DNA from: Arachis hypogaea
Lineage: Eukaryota > Streptophyta > Magnoliopsida > Fabales > Fabaceae
Direction of reading: 5' to 3'
NCBI RefSeq assembly: GCF_003086295.3
Contig: NC_092046.1
Span: 103,767,363-103,831,362 of the forward strand
Length of the DNA stretch: 64,000 bases
In this document: positions 1 to 11,172 of the stretch, piece by piece
How the letters are laid out: each line of letters starts with the position of its first letter
Numbering within the stretch: position 1 is the stretch's first letter
The notes under the pieces: generated by a model
The model's database searches: none
The model's input: only the letters and a program-made list of their open reading frames with translations
What the model was told of the DNA's origin: nothing
Program-made: the position numbers and the translations under genes

Positions 1-889
1 GGACATCTTCCACTATACCATACGCCCTTTTTAGGGTCTTGTCTGCCGTCTTCAATGAGATCGTGGCACACTGCACCTCTAGAATTCCTAGCCTGTTCAT
101 TACAGATAGAGGTATCAGATTGATACTTGAACCAAGGTCACATAGTGCCTTCTCAAAGGTGATGGTCCCTATAGTACAAGAAATCAAGAAGCATCCTGGA
201 TCTGGTAGCTTCTGAGGGAGCTTCTTCTGGACCGAGGTACTACACTCCTTGGCCAGTATCACAGGCTCATTTTCCTCCTCCAACGCCTCTGTATGGGAGG
301 AATTTTCCTTTAGTTTCTTGAGGATTGCCATGTACCGAGCAATTTACTCTTCCTTGGACTCCTCATCCTCTTCTAAAGAAGAGTATTCTCCAGGTTCCTC
401 TCTTAGAAAAGGGGCATGCAACGTGACATTATCTGTCTCCTCATGAGCTCTGATTTCCTTGAATAGTAGGCTCCTCTTTAGGTTTGATCACCACCTCTAC
501 GATGAGGGCCTTGTACTCTTCCCTTAGATTCACCTCTGTGTTACTTGGAAGAGTGTTTGAAGGGATCTATGGGATCCTCTTGCTCAACTGACCAACCTGT
601 ATCTCCAAGTTCCTAATGGAGGATCTAGTTTCTACCATGAAACTGTGAGTGATCTTGTAGAGGTTGGAGACTATTGCAGCCAAGTCAGAGAGGCTCCGCC
701 TGAGTGTCTCCATCTGTTGCTGAGAGGATTTGAATGGTCTCTTATTAAACCCATTCTGGTTTCTTCCATTCTGATTGTTGCTAAAGCCTTGTTGAGGCTT
801 CTACTAATCTCTCCACCCAAGGTTAGGGTGGTTCCTCCATCCCTGATTGAAAGTAATCGAATAGCGATTGTTGTTGGAGTTCCTAGAGG
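1..889 (-). pseudogene. E1 gag C-terminus and start of protease (broken)
   Basis: This is the downstream part of the E1 polyprotein gene, cut off from its upstream part by insertion of E2. Read on the minus strand from 889 it gives an Asn/Arg-rich stretch with the motif WRNHPNLGWRD. It then has coiled and acidic segments and, at about 130-60, a retropepsin-like block with ALCDLGSSINLIPLSV. DLGSS stands where plant Ty3/gypsy proteases have DLGAS or DTGAS. The window edge cuts the gene just after the protease start. The same order of motifs occurs in the E8 gag (56.6-58.5 kb), which supports the assignment. The family is Ty3/gypsy and Athila/Tat-like, judged from gag type and tRNA-Asp primer site. 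Several frame breaks are present, so no functional protein is expected. Confidence 0.85.
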
Positions 890-1197
890 AGTTTTGATGA
901 GTCTGTATTTGACGATATATTTTGGTTTTGATTTGAGTGGATTTCATCATATAAACCCACATTTATTCACCTATATAGCATGCTTTTGTGTTTTATCTCT
1001 AGATTGTGCTTGATGTAAAAACGTGCATTTTTTAGCTTAAATCGGTGATTTTAATCCCACTTTTATACCATTCGATGCCATGACATGTTTGTTGAGTGAT
1101 ATTAGGTCCTAAAGGCAAGTTTGGCAAGGCAAAAGTAGAAGGAAGCATGTACAAAGGAAGAAAACATGAAGAAAACAAAGGAGAAGTACATAGCCAT

Positions 1198-1289
1198 GTG
1201 TGCGTATGCACAACTCCCTGTGTGTATGCACAAGTGCAAATTCAGCGAAGTGTGCATATGCACACATCTGTGCGTACGCACAGGTACCA
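1198..1289. repeat. Palindromic word block in E2 5' LTR (GTGCGTACGCAC type)
   Basis: Four to five degenerate copies of the 12-bp palindrome GTGCGTACGCAC, such as GTGCGTATGCAC and GTGCATATGCAC, are separated by short spacers such as ACTCCCT and ATCT. The apparent ORFs here (His/Cys/Ala-rich, on both strands) are only translations of the word. Confidence 0.85.
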
Positions 1290-1376
1290 GCGCGTGCCTC
1301 CATTAAAAAGTCACGTGGACTCGCATTTTGGGGCTCTTGTGGCCCATTTTTTGAAAGCTTGGATGCTGAAATCAAA

Positions 1377-1389
1377 GGATATATGAAGG
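1377..1389 (+). promoter_or_regulatory. Possible TATA box of E2 5' LTR
   Basis: GGATATATGAAGG lies about 480 bp into the LTR, just downstream of the palindromic words. The same sequence is at 7686-7698 in the other LTR. The position fits an LTR U3 promoter, but the start site is not shown. Confidence 0.4.
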
Positions 1390-2591
1390 AGCAACAACAC
1401 ATAACAAAGGGAGCTCACTTTAGATTAGGAAAAACACATAGTAGGAGTAGGAGTAGTATAGATTAGGAAATTCTATCTTAGGTTTAATTAGGGTTTGTAG
1501 CATTTTATACTTCAAGTTTTGATTTGGGATTATAGCAATTTCATTGTAAGAATTTCCTTAATTTCTCTTTTATTGCACTACTTGTTCTACACTTTCTTGT
1601 ATTTTCATTTCCTTTGTCAATATACACATAGTTTTGAAATTTTGATTTCTAGTTAATGAATTTGATGTTTCATGGTTTTTATATATTTGTTGAGTTGCTT
1701 TTGTTGATTTTGATCATTTGGTTGTTCATAGTTTTATCATTTTCCCAATTTTGCCATGTTTTATGTTTATGCCCTCTGTGTTTGATGAAATGCCAATTTT
1801 AGTTATGGGGTAATTTCCACCCCTTGGTTTGGGGAAAATGAGTATATGGATTGCTAGAGCCATAATGTCCAACAATTAGTGATAATTCTTGGGTTGTTAG
1901 TTGTTATTATTTCCACTAACGCTAGCTTTTTACCAATTAATTTGGTAAGTTAGTTAGGATTTGTGGATTAATAACAATTATGCTCACTTGACTTATCCTT
2001 CGATGTTAATGGTTAACTTAGTGAGATTAATCCATCATAATTATCATAGTTGTGGTTATGGCAAGGAAAAAATTCCATGACTCATCCCAAGTCAAGGTTT
2101 CATTTATGTTTTAAACCACTTTTCCATCAATTTTGAGTCTTACTTGTTTATATTACATACATAGTTCTTTTGTTCTTTCATAGTTTATTAATTGCAAATT
2201 TTGTCTTGTTATTTTATTTCTTTATTGCTTCCTTATCATTGAAAACCCTTTCGATCTTCACAACTAATTTTATGCACTTGTTGTCACTAGTTCCTAGGGA
2301 GAATGACCCGGGAGTCTAAATATTCTCGGTTAATTTGATTTGAATTGTGACAATATCTTGGATGAAATTTTGATTAGGATCAATTGTTGGTTCGGAGCTA
2401 TACTTGCAACGAAAATCTATTTTGTGAAAAATTCGAAACCACGTTTGGTCATCTATCAAAATTTTGGTTGTTGTAAATATGTCCATAGTGTGAATAGATA
2501 CTTTTTGGTTGCGTGTTTGCTTTTGTTGGTAATTAGGATTTTGTTTATTTTGTTAATTGATGTCTTTGGTTGTTATTTTCACTTTTCTCTA

Positions 2592-3846
2592 TGAGTTATC
2601 ACCCTCTTGGTTTGGAGTTTAGTTGTGCTTATTTTATAGGGCTTGATAACCTCAATTTTGGATTGCATCATGGGATTGGAGCATCAATTTTGGAAGGAGC
2701 CACCTTTTCTATATTACAATGAGCCATACCCTTTCTAATGCACATACCCAACCCAAGGATATGGTGGATTTCACTTTGATTATGCACCTCCACCACCATA
2801 TGCCTATGACCGACACTCCCAACATAACCCTCAATCACCATATTTTCAAACACCACACCAATACCAACATCCACCTTCTTACATGCCACGTCTAAACACT
2901 TGCCAACATGAGTCACCTCCCACATATACAACCTTTTGCCCAAATTATGAATCTCAATTTTCACCCCAATGTGAAGCTTTCCCACCTTTGGCCCGAGACC
3001 AACAAGACCTTCAAGTCTTTCTCCAAGAGCAAGAAGGATTCTAAAGCACATAAGGACAATTCATGACTACCATAGCCAAAGTGGTGAACCGCTTGGTTCT
3101 ACTACGCTCATCCAATCAAGGAACTCCTCTTAAAGAGTGTGAAGGAGCAATTAAAAGGTATAGTGAAGAGGAGAGCATGGAAACACAAGGAAAATAGAAA
3201 AGATAGAGCATGAATTGGAACAAGAGGGAGAAAGTGGAGTATTTGAACTGGAGGAGAAAAGGGAGAATTGAGGGAGATTGATCAAGATGAGAATTCCATC
3301 ATTCATGATTTTTTGTCCTCCTTGGTCAATCCCCTTAATGATGCCAATGAGCCTCTTCCCATTGAGTTTGAGAGAGACATGAAGGTAGACTTCTCACAAC
3401 CTCCTTGTAATGATTTGAGTGATGGGGAAGAGGAAGTTGGTGAGGAAGTAACTCTATTCTAAGAGCACATTGAGTGGGTGGCAATTTCACCATTGAACTT
3501 CATTGGCCCTCAGCAATATGCTATCTTGGAAACAGATTACCAACTCAAGGTCTTTCTTGGGTTGGAACATGGTGAAGGAAAGGATGTTGGTTGCCAAGAG
3601 AATCCAAGGTTCTTTAAGAAAATCCATTCAAGACTTGGAGTTCAAGTGGTGTGTAGAGCACAATTGAGTTATTTTCGGAGAATGTTGGGGTACTATAAGG
3701 GTCATATGAGAGCTTGTCCATCCAGCTTGGAGCATAGAAATCAACAAAGGGGAGACCGGATACCTAGAGTATGGGATCCCAGAGGACCTATGAATTGCAA
3801 GTTTGGATGGAGGTTCAAGGAGGAGTGGAAACACAAGCCACCCTAG
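2592..3846 (+). pseudogene. E2 gag-like ORF of a non-autonomous element, broken
   Basis: The only coding remnant of E2. A start at 2592 gives a short peptide (MSYHPLG...). After a frame break there is a Pro/Tyr/His-rich part (about 2740-3045), then a segment resembling a helical TTIAKVVNRL stretch (3060-3120). An acidic part (3268-3462) follows, and then a basic C-terminal part (3478-3846) that begins near YAILETDYQL. The same order (Pro/Tyr-rich, helical, acidic, LETD-x-QL, basic) is found in the four array units of E5, so these are one family of ORFs. No gag Pfam-type core, zinc knuckle or enzyme motif is visible, and the function is not known. Several in-frame stops and frame breaks make it non-functional. 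Confidence 0.7.
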
Positions 3847-3896
3847 CAAAAGTCTCCTCAATAAGTCCAACTTAACGACTATAAACCAAAGTGTTA

Positions 3897-3914
3897 GGTG
3901 GGAGACACCCCACC
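3897..3914 (+). promoter_or_regulatory. Hairpin at end of gag-like ORF (E2)
   Basis: GGTGGG and CCCACC flank a loop of about 6 nt, followed by ATGG. The equivalent site in E5 units is GGTGGG...CCCACC, and in E6 it is GTTGGG...CCCAAC, so pairing is kept while the stem sequence changes. Confidence 0.6.
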
Positions 3915-4138
3915 ATGGTAACATCTTTCCTACCCCTTTCTCTTTATTTATAGTCCTAGTTTAGTGCATGTTTGCTTGTCTTGATTAGCTTAGGATTAGT
4001 TTAGCTTTGAGTTTAGTAGGTTGATTTGCATATGGATCATGATTTTGTGAAGTTTTGAATGTTCTGGGGTTGAATTTTGTTGAGCTAAGGTTTAATACCT
4101 TAGAATTTTGAAGAAAACTTTTTGGGAAAAAAACAGGA

Positions 4139-4640
4139 CATGTGTGTGCGCACGCACACAATAACAAATTTCACCTCTTGTGCATATGCACCAATCTGTG
4201 CGTATGCACACAAGCCTTTATGCCCCCTGTTCGCAGTGCCAGCACCTTTGTGCGTACGCATTCCCCTGTGTTTTGCGCTTTGTGCGTACGCACGCCCTTG
4301 TGCGTACGCACGCCCTTGTGCGTACGCACGCACCACTTTATTCGCACCCTTTGTGCGAGCGCACAGAGCTGTGCGCTTGCACACAACCTTACACCTACTC
4401 TGTTGGGAGCGTTGGCATAGCCTGTGCGCATGAACCCCTTTCCTTTTCACTTTTGTGTGTGCGCAGGACCTGTGTGCGGATGCACATATGATCCTTCTTT
4501 AAAAAAAAAAGAAAAAAGTGTTCTGTGCGTGCGCACAGGTTTGTGCGTGTGCACACTTCTATATCCCCGTTCAGTTCGGAGCACTCGCACACCTTGTGCG
4601 AGTGCACACCTCCCCTGTTTCACGTAGTGTGCGTACGCAC
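4139..4640. repeat. Large palindromic word block inside E2 (GTGCGTACGCAC type)
   Basis: More than ten degenerate copies of GTGCGTACGCAC in about 500 bp. They include three near-identical tandem copies with the spacer GCCCTT at 4280-4332 and variants such as GTGCGAGCGCAC, GTGCGCTTGCAC and GTGCGTGCGCAC. Substitutions in one arm are often matched in the other arm. The overlapping ORFs on both strands (CVRTH and CAYAQ repeats) are not genes. Confidence 0.85.
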
Positions 4641-5571
4641 CAGTGCTGTTTTGGGCAAATTTTTTATTGCACTTTCAATTAAGCCCCAAGCACTTCTGCC
4701 ACCTCCATCCCTCTCTTCTCTTGCCTTTTCCATGTTCTTTCCTACTTATTTTACTTAGTGTTCTTTGAATCTCATTTTTATTTAGTAATTATATCTGTTT
4801 TGGTTTAGTTGTTTATAATTGAATAAGTTGCAAGTGTTTGCTTGATATTGATTGGGTTGCTTGTTGCTTGAAGTTTCCACCGATGCACTTATACTTTGCC
4901 TTAATTTACTAGTACCTAGTGGGTTTGAATACTCATGTTTTGCTTGTACCACTAGGACAAATTATGTAGGTGCACATTGAACTAAGTGAATTGAGTTGAA
5001 TTACTTGTTCATCATACTTCTCATATAATCACATAACAAGGTATTCATTTATTTTTAATGCTTTGCATTTGTTTGAGTGACTTGACTTGATTCTTAGCAA
5101 GCTTGACACTTTGTGCAACAAGTACCTTTACCATGTGACTATGTCATTAATTTTGAAGATGAATAAGTAGTTCTCTTTTTATCATGAATTGGTTATTGTT
5201 GATTGTGCCACTTTCTAGTAATCTTGCGCTTTCACTTGCACAAGTTCAATATCTAATATTAATTACCCAATTCACTTTTGTGGCTACCTACGGGTGCTTG
5301 TGCCTTAAGTTTTGGTTATTCTTCACTCGCAACTTAGGCTACTTAATTGAAGACTGTGCTATCTCTTTTGATTATGTGGATCCCATTTTCACCTGGCCAA
5401 TGTGTATTTTCTAAACCGTGCACACTTAGAATACACACTGCCTTTTATCATACCACACATCTCACTTTTTCCTCAATTGTTGTTTACTTGTGTGTACAGC
5501 AACCCAAGCCCCCGTATCCGCCAGCTGAAGGTGGAGGAGCGTAAAGCTTCATTCTCCTCGGATTATGTTCG

Positions 5572-5606
5572 TGCACGGAGGACCGTGCAATGCTTAAGTG
5601 TGTGGG
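5572..5606 (+). promoter_or_regulatory. Central hairpin plus polypurine tract in E2
   Basis: A perfect 7-bp stem TGCACGG/CCGTGCA with loop AGGA (5572-5589) is followed after a few bases by TTAAGTGTGTGGG (5594-5606). The same arrangement occurs in E4 (18463-18500) and in all four E5 units, with different but paired stems. Confidence 0.65.
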
Positions 5607-7198
5607 ACGATTCGTCATTTTTGGGGAGTAAATTTTCTTTTTTCGAACACTTTGCACTTTATTTTGTTTCTTTTATTAAGTTTCTTGTATATATTTGGAG
5701 TGTTTTTTTTAACTGTTGCATTGCATTTTCTTCTAGCGTATATATCTTAGCTTATGCATAGTTTATTTCTAGCTATTGCATGTTGCATTTTTGCATCTTT
5801 TCCCTAGTTTATATTTGATAGATAGAAGTTGTGATTGGATGATGTGAATATCATAATGCCTAGTTCAATTTTGTCCTAATTATTCATGTTAGTTTTTGGT
5901 TGTTGAAAATTAGGAAGAGAACTAGGATTGCATCCATCACATCATATATACATATAGGAAATAATTTTGATGAAAAACAATAAAGATTTTCAAAAATTTT
6001 GTTTTTAGGGCATTCTATTGAATTGATTTAGAAAATTGTTTTTAAACTTGCTTGAATGAATTTTTGTGGAACATAGAAGAGAGAAAGAACAAATACCTTG
6101 TGAGTCTTTGAGCTTTAATGAGTGGTTACACATTATAACCACTATGTTGTTCATTGTGTGCTATATCTCTTCTATGATTGCAATCTTGGTTTTGCTTGAT
6201 TCTTTATTTCTGCTGTTTGATGTCTTGAATGCATTTAGCATGATTGAGGCCATTTTTGAATCAAACTCACTCACCCATATGGACCTACCGTTACATCTAC
6301 CTTTGTTAACCCCTTTTGAGTTTTTTAATCCCCTTTGTTCTAATTGTTAGCACATCACAACTCTAAGCGAAAAACCATGAATTTACCTTGGATTGCATCC
6401 TTGATTAGCTTAGGTTGAGGAGTGTGTTTCATCTAAGTGTGGGGGAAATTTTGGGAAGCATTGGTAGAGAAAAAATTTTATTTTGGGTAAACAAAAAAAT
6501 GAAATGAAAGAAAAATATAGTAATAAGATGGGACAAAAGTTATCCCAAAGAAAAAGAAAAAAATGAATAAGAAATGCATATGTGTTTTGAATAGAAACTA
6601 AGGTATGAATGTGTGTGAAAAGAAGTAATGGGGGGGCTAGAATGCATTTTGTGATTTGATTGATATAGGTTGAGTTGGATACTTAAGCTAATCAAAGATT
6701 CAATCTTTTAGTCCACTTAGCCATATATTCATCTTACCCTTACCCCAACCCTATTACAACCTTCTAAAGACCTCATGATACTTGCATTCATGCATCTCGC
6801 ATTTGTTAATTGTTAGATGAAAAGCAAATTCTTGAAAGCATGATTAGAGGAGATTTGAGTGAATTAACCCTAAACACCGAGCGTTGAGAGTGTATACACA
6901 CCTAGTGAGGATTCGATCACTCAATTCTATGTTTCTACCATTTTTATCATGTATTCTTGCAAGTTGCTTTGTTTTGATGAGTAGAATCAATTCTTTAGAT
7001 TTTGATTACATTGAGCTACTTCTTTGTTTAGCCCTATACGTCTATATACTTACTTGTAAATTTGATTGTTTATTTTTACCAAATTAATAGGACATTATAG
7101 ATAGATATATATAGATAGTATATAGCATAGTTGTATGCATGAACGTTGTTGCATTTAATAAGTTGCTCACCCTTTTACCCTTCTCCTTTGATTATGAT

Positions 7199-7235
7199 TA
7201 GCATGAGGACATGCTATTGTTTAAGTATGGGAAAA
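7199..7235 (+). promoter_or_regulatory. 3' hairpin plus polypurine tract of E2
   Basis: TAGCAT-GAGGAC-ATGCTA (7199-7216) forms a 6-bp stem. TTTAAGTATGGGAAAA then runs up to the 3' LTR at 7237. This is the expected place for the plus-strand primer. The tract is decayed compared with AAGTGTGGGGAGG in E4 and E5. Confidence 0.75.
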
Positions 7236-7236
7236 T

Positions 7237-8771
7237 TGATGAGACTATATTTGACGATAAATTTTAGTTTGATTTGAGTGGATTTTATCATATAAACCCA
7301 CATTTATTCACCTGAATAGCATGCTTTTGTGTTTTCTCTCTAGATTGTGCCTAAATGCGAAAACGTGCATTTTTGAGCTTAAATCAGTGATTTTAATCCC
7401 ACTGTTATGCCATTTGATGCCATGACATGTTTGTTGAGTGATTTTAGGTCCTAAAGGCAAGTTTGCAAGGCAAAAGTGGAAGGAAGCATGTACAAAGGGA
7501 GAAAACATGAAGAAAATAAAGGAGAAGCACACAGCCATGTTTGCGTACGCACAACTCCCTGTGCGTACGCACACATCTGTGCGTACGCACAGGAATCAGT
7601 GCGTGCCTCCATTAAAAAGTCATGTGGACTCGCGTTTTGGGGCTCTTGTGTTCCATTTTTTGAAGGCTTAGATGCTAAAATCAATGGATATATGAAGGAG
7701 CAACAAAACATAACAAAGGGAGCTCACTTTAGATTAGGAAAAACACATAGTAGGAGTAGGAGTAGTGTAGATTAAGAAATTCTCTCTTAGGTTTAATTAG
7801 GGTTTGTAGCATTTTATACTTCAAGTGTTGATTTGGGATTATAGCAATTTAGTTGTAAGTATTTCCTTAATTTCTCTTTTATTGCACTACTTGTTCTACA
7901 GTTTCTTGCATTTTCATTTCCTTTGTCAATATACACATAGTTTTGCAATTTTGATTTCTAGTTAATGAATTTAATGTTTGATGGTTTTTATATGTTTGTT
8001 GAGTTGCTTTTGTTGATTTTGATCATTTGGTTGTTCATAGTTTTTATCATTTTCCCAATTCCACCATGTTTTATGTTTATGCCCTCTATGTGTTTAATGA
8101 AATGCCAATTTTAATTATAGGATAATTTCCACCCCTTGGTTTGGGGAAAATGAGTGTATGGATTACTAGAACCATAATGTCCAACATTTAGTGATAATTC
8201 TTGGGTTGTTAGTTGTTATTTTTTCCACTAACGCTAGCTTTTTACCAATTAATTTGGTAAGTTAGATAGGATTTGTGGATTAATAACAATTATGCTCACT
8301 TGACTTATCCTTCGATGTTAATGGTTAACTTAGTGAGATTAATCCATCATAATTATCATAGTTGTGGTTATGGCAAGGAAGGAATTCCATGACTCATCCC
8401 AAGTCAAGGTTTCATTTATGTTTTAAATCACTTTTCCATCAATTTTGAGTCTTACTTGTTTATATTACATACATAGTTCTTTTGTTCATTCATTAGTTTA
8501 TTATTTGTAAATTTTGTCTTGTTCTTTTATTTCTTTATTACTTCCTTATCATTGAAAACCCTTTCGATCTTCACAACCAATTTTATGCACTTGTTGTCAC
8601 TATTTCCTAGGGAGAATGACCCGAGAGTCTAAATACTCTCGGTTAATTTGATTTGAATTGTGACAATATCTTGGATTAAATTTTGATTAGGATCAATTGT
8701 TGGTTCGGAGCTATACTTGCAACGAAAATCTATTTTGTGAAAAATCTGAAACCACATTTGGTTGTCTATCA
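7237..8771 (+). repeat. E2 3' LTR
   Basis: The 1535-bp LTR is the direct repeat of 895-2458 and ends GTCTATCA immediately before the second AGTTT. It keeps the palindromic word block (7541-7592, cleaner copies than in the 5' LTR) and the TATA-like GGATATATG at 7686-7694. Confidence 0.92.
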
Positions 8772-8776
8772 AGTTT

Positions 8777-9821
8777 CCCCTGTAGTTTACCTCCTCTAGG
8801 GTAGTCCAGGCGTTATCACCTGTGTTCACCTCATAGGCTGTCTCTGGACAGTAAGCCTCTAAGCATTGCATCCCACTCAAGTGCTGAGTGATCATGTTGA
8901 TCTGCTGGGACATGAGCTTGTTCTGAGCCCAGATGGCATCTAAGGTGCCTTCTTTTAGGACGCCTCTCTTTTGTGTAGCCCCAATGTTCACAAGGTTCCT
9001 TACAAAAGTGTACATGTACTGGTTGTTGGCAGCCATGTCAATGAGCTCCTGCACCTCTTCAAGTGTCTTCTTCAAGTGGAGGGATCTACCTGCAGAGTGG
9101 TACAGTTCCATCTTGGACATCTCAGATAGACTATCATAGGAGATATCTAACATGGTCCAATCTGAGATCATGTCAGAAGGAGATCTCCTGATTAGTTGCT
9201 TGTATCTTTCGCAAGCTTCATAGAGGGATTCACCCTCTTTCTGTCTGAAGGTTTGTACTTTCACCCTAAGCTTTCTCAGCTTTTGAGGTGGAAAGAACTT
9301 GGTCAAAAATCCATTGACCACCTTCTCCCAGCTATCTAGGCTTTCCTTGGGCTAAGAATCCAGCCAAAGCCTTGCGCTGTCTCTTACTGCAAAGGGAAGA
9401 GCATGAGCTTGTACACTTCTGGATCTGCTCTATTAGTCTTGACAGTGTCACATATCTGCAGAAAGTCAGATATAAATTTGTTTAGATCCTCCTGTGGAAG
9501 TCCATGAAACTGACAATTTTGTTGTACTAGAATGACCAATTGGGGTTTCAACTCGAAGTTGTTTGCTCCAATGGCAGGAATGGAGATGTTGCACCCATAG
9601 AAATCAAAATTAGGTACAGTGTAAGATTCTAGGACCTTTCTTTTATCATCCACATTGTTTGGATTAGCTACCATTGTTATTTCTTTAGCTTCTTATTATA
9701 GAGCTCCTGTTAGATTCCTTACAGATCTGCTAACTTGAGCTTATTGCAGACGCCTTCTCAGAGACCTTTTAGGTTCAGGATCTGGATCAAAGAGAGGTTT
9801 TTTATCCCTACTCTTTTTCAT
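8777..9821 (-). pseudogene. E1 gag N-terminal part (broken)
   Basis: Gag of an Athila/FIDEL-like Ty3/gypsy element. The likely start is the ATG at 9821 (MKKSRDKKPLFDPDPEP). In order it shows a basic N-terminus, the block NISIPAIGANNFELKPQL, then FHGLPQED, then the gag core with FFPPQK and GESLYEACERYKQL, and finally the helical VLKEGTLDAIWAQNKL stretch. The E8 gag aligns along its whole length. Breaks: a nonsense codon after RRRLQ (probably CAA to TAA), a 1-bp loss in the FPFAVRD block near 9390, and TAG at 9352-9354 where E8 has Gln (LDSQPKD). E2 interrupts it after NYRGN, and it resumes at 889. Confidence 0.88.
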
Positions 9822-11154
9822 AAACAAAAAGAAAGAAACCAAGAAGAGAAGAAGAAATGATTCTCTATAACTATAGAGGTCCTTGGTTAGAGAGATAGGT
9901 AAAGAAGAAAAGAGAAGAATATGTCTTTTATTTAAAGAAGTTTTCAAAAACAGAGAGGGAGGAAGACAAGATTTTCGAACTTAAAGAGAAAGAAAGAAGT
10001 AGAAGATTTTCGAAAAAAAAATGAGAGAAAAAGGGGTTAAAATTTTCGAAAAAGAAGAAGAGAGAGAGAAGTTAGAAGATTTCGAAAAGGAGAAAAGAGA
10101 AAGAATTAAAGATATACCAAATTTGTAAGATTGAAATAAGATAAAAAAACTAACTAAAAAGATTTGAAAATAAAATAAAAGATTTGATTTTGAAAAGTTT
10201 TGGAATTTTAAGAAGAAAGAGTCAACCAAAGATTTGAAAGATTGAATTTGAAAGGAGAAAGTCAAACAAGATAAGATAAGATCTAAATTTAAAACAAGAG
10301 ATTTAATTTTGAAAAATTTTAAAATTTTAAAAAGAGAAAGTCAAATAAATATTTTAAAACTCAAAAATTAGAAAAAAAAAGTCAAAAGAAAGAGAAACAA
10401 GATAAGATAAGATTTTAAATTTTTACGATTTTTAAAATTGAAATTTAAAAGAAAGGTACTAACAAAATTCTAAACTTTTAAAATTTAAAATTAAAGCAAA
10501 GATAAGATAATTTTGAAAATAAAACAGAAAGATAAGAAAAAGATTTAAAAATAGAAAAGATAAACAAGAAAAACAAGATTACTAAACAAGACACCAAACT
10601 TAAAATTTTAAATTCAATTTTTGAAAAATATTTTTGAGATTAAAGACACAATTTTCGAAAATTTGAAGAAGAAAAACACTAAAAGACACCAAACTTAAAA
10701 TTTTTGAAATCCAAGACACTAATTTTCGAAAATAGAGGAAGAAAAACACTAAAAGACACCAAATTTAAAGATTTTGAAATCAAACAAGGAAAAATTCAAA
10801 GAAAAATTCGAACACCAATAAAGAAAAGTAAGAACAGTTTTTGAAGATTAAGAAAGGAAAATACCAAAATGACACAAAACTTGAAAATTGGAAATCAAAG
10901 AAAGAAAAATACCAAGAAAATTTTGGACATAAAGAAAGAAAAATAAGAACAACTGTTAAAAAGACTCAAGAAATGAAATGAAAAACAAAGGGACCCTAAA
11001 CTTAAAATTTTGACACAAGATTCAAACATGAGGAAAAGATGACTAAAGGGAAAAAGTTTTTGAATAAGAATATAAGAACACAGTTAAACAAAAAAGAAGA
11101 AAAAGTACCTGATCTAAGGAGCAAAACAACCGTTAGTTTGTTAATCACAAACAA
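9822..11154 (-). other. E1 5' leader (primer site to gag)
   Basis: This long A-rich (plus strand) leader has no supported gene. It is full of the palindromic word TTTTCGAAAA and its variants, GATAAGATAAGAT runs, and repeats of GACACCAAACTTA (around 10590, 10685 and 10755). The E8 leader at 58.5-60.4 kb has the same composition and words, so this is a family feature rather than random decay. Confidence 0.7.
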
Positions 11155-11172
11155 TCCCCAACAACAGCGCTA
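11155..11172 (-). promoter_or_regulatory. Decayed tRNA-Asp primer binding site of E1
   Basis: The minus strand matches TGGCGCCGTTGCCGGGGA, the complement of the 3' end of plant tRNA-Asp, with four differences. All four are G:C to A:T changes. It sits 6 bp from the LTR end, as in E8. Confidence 0.75.

Larger units (their letters stand above)
895..2458 (+). repeat. E2 5' LTR
   Basis: The 1564-bp LTR starts TGATGAGTCTG and ends CATCTATCA. A block of GTGCGTATGCAC-type palindromes lies at 1198-1289, 300-395 bp from the LTR start. A TATA-like GGATATATGAAGG follows at 1377-1389. The partner LTR is at 7237-8771 with scattered substitutions and small indels. Confidence 0.92.
3961..7198 (+). other. 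E2 3' non-coding interior
   Basis: No supported gene lies in these 3.2 kb. They hold a palindromic word block (4139-4640), T-rich sequence, the central hairpin plus purine tract (5572-5606) and a second purine tract TAAGTGTGGGGGAAA at 6433-6447. Short ORFs here are hydrophobic, T-rich translations without family features. Confidence 0.7.
895..8771 (+). mobile_element. E2: complete non-autonomous LTR retrotransposon
   Basis: Two direct LTRs (895-2458 and 7237-8771), both starting TGATGAG and ending ATCA, flank a 4.8-kb interior. The element is bordered by the 5-bp direct repeat AGTTT (890-894 and 8772-8776), a target-site duplication. It lies in the gag gene of E1 and splits the codons after the peptide NYRGN. 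The interior carries one broken gag-like ORF and no recognisable protease, RT, RNase H or integrase, so mobilisation must have used another element's enzymes. It has a central hairpin plus purine tract (5572-5606) and a second pair before the 3' LTR (7199-7235). The primer site after the 5' LTR is not recognisable. Confidence 0.93.

Noticed and set aside
1109..1466. Overlapping ORFs on both strands with Cys/Val/Arg/His or Ala/Tyr/Gln repeats (also 4100-4627, 7308-7775, 54903-55171)
   Set aside because: They only translate the palindromic word GTGCGTACGCAC. Both strands and several frames stay open, and copies of the element do not conserve the frame.
4139..4640. CRISPR-like array of a short repeat with short spacers
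   Set aside because: Repeats are 12-bp degenerate palindromes, spacers are irregular and partly repeated, there are no cas genes, and the context is a plant retrotransposon.
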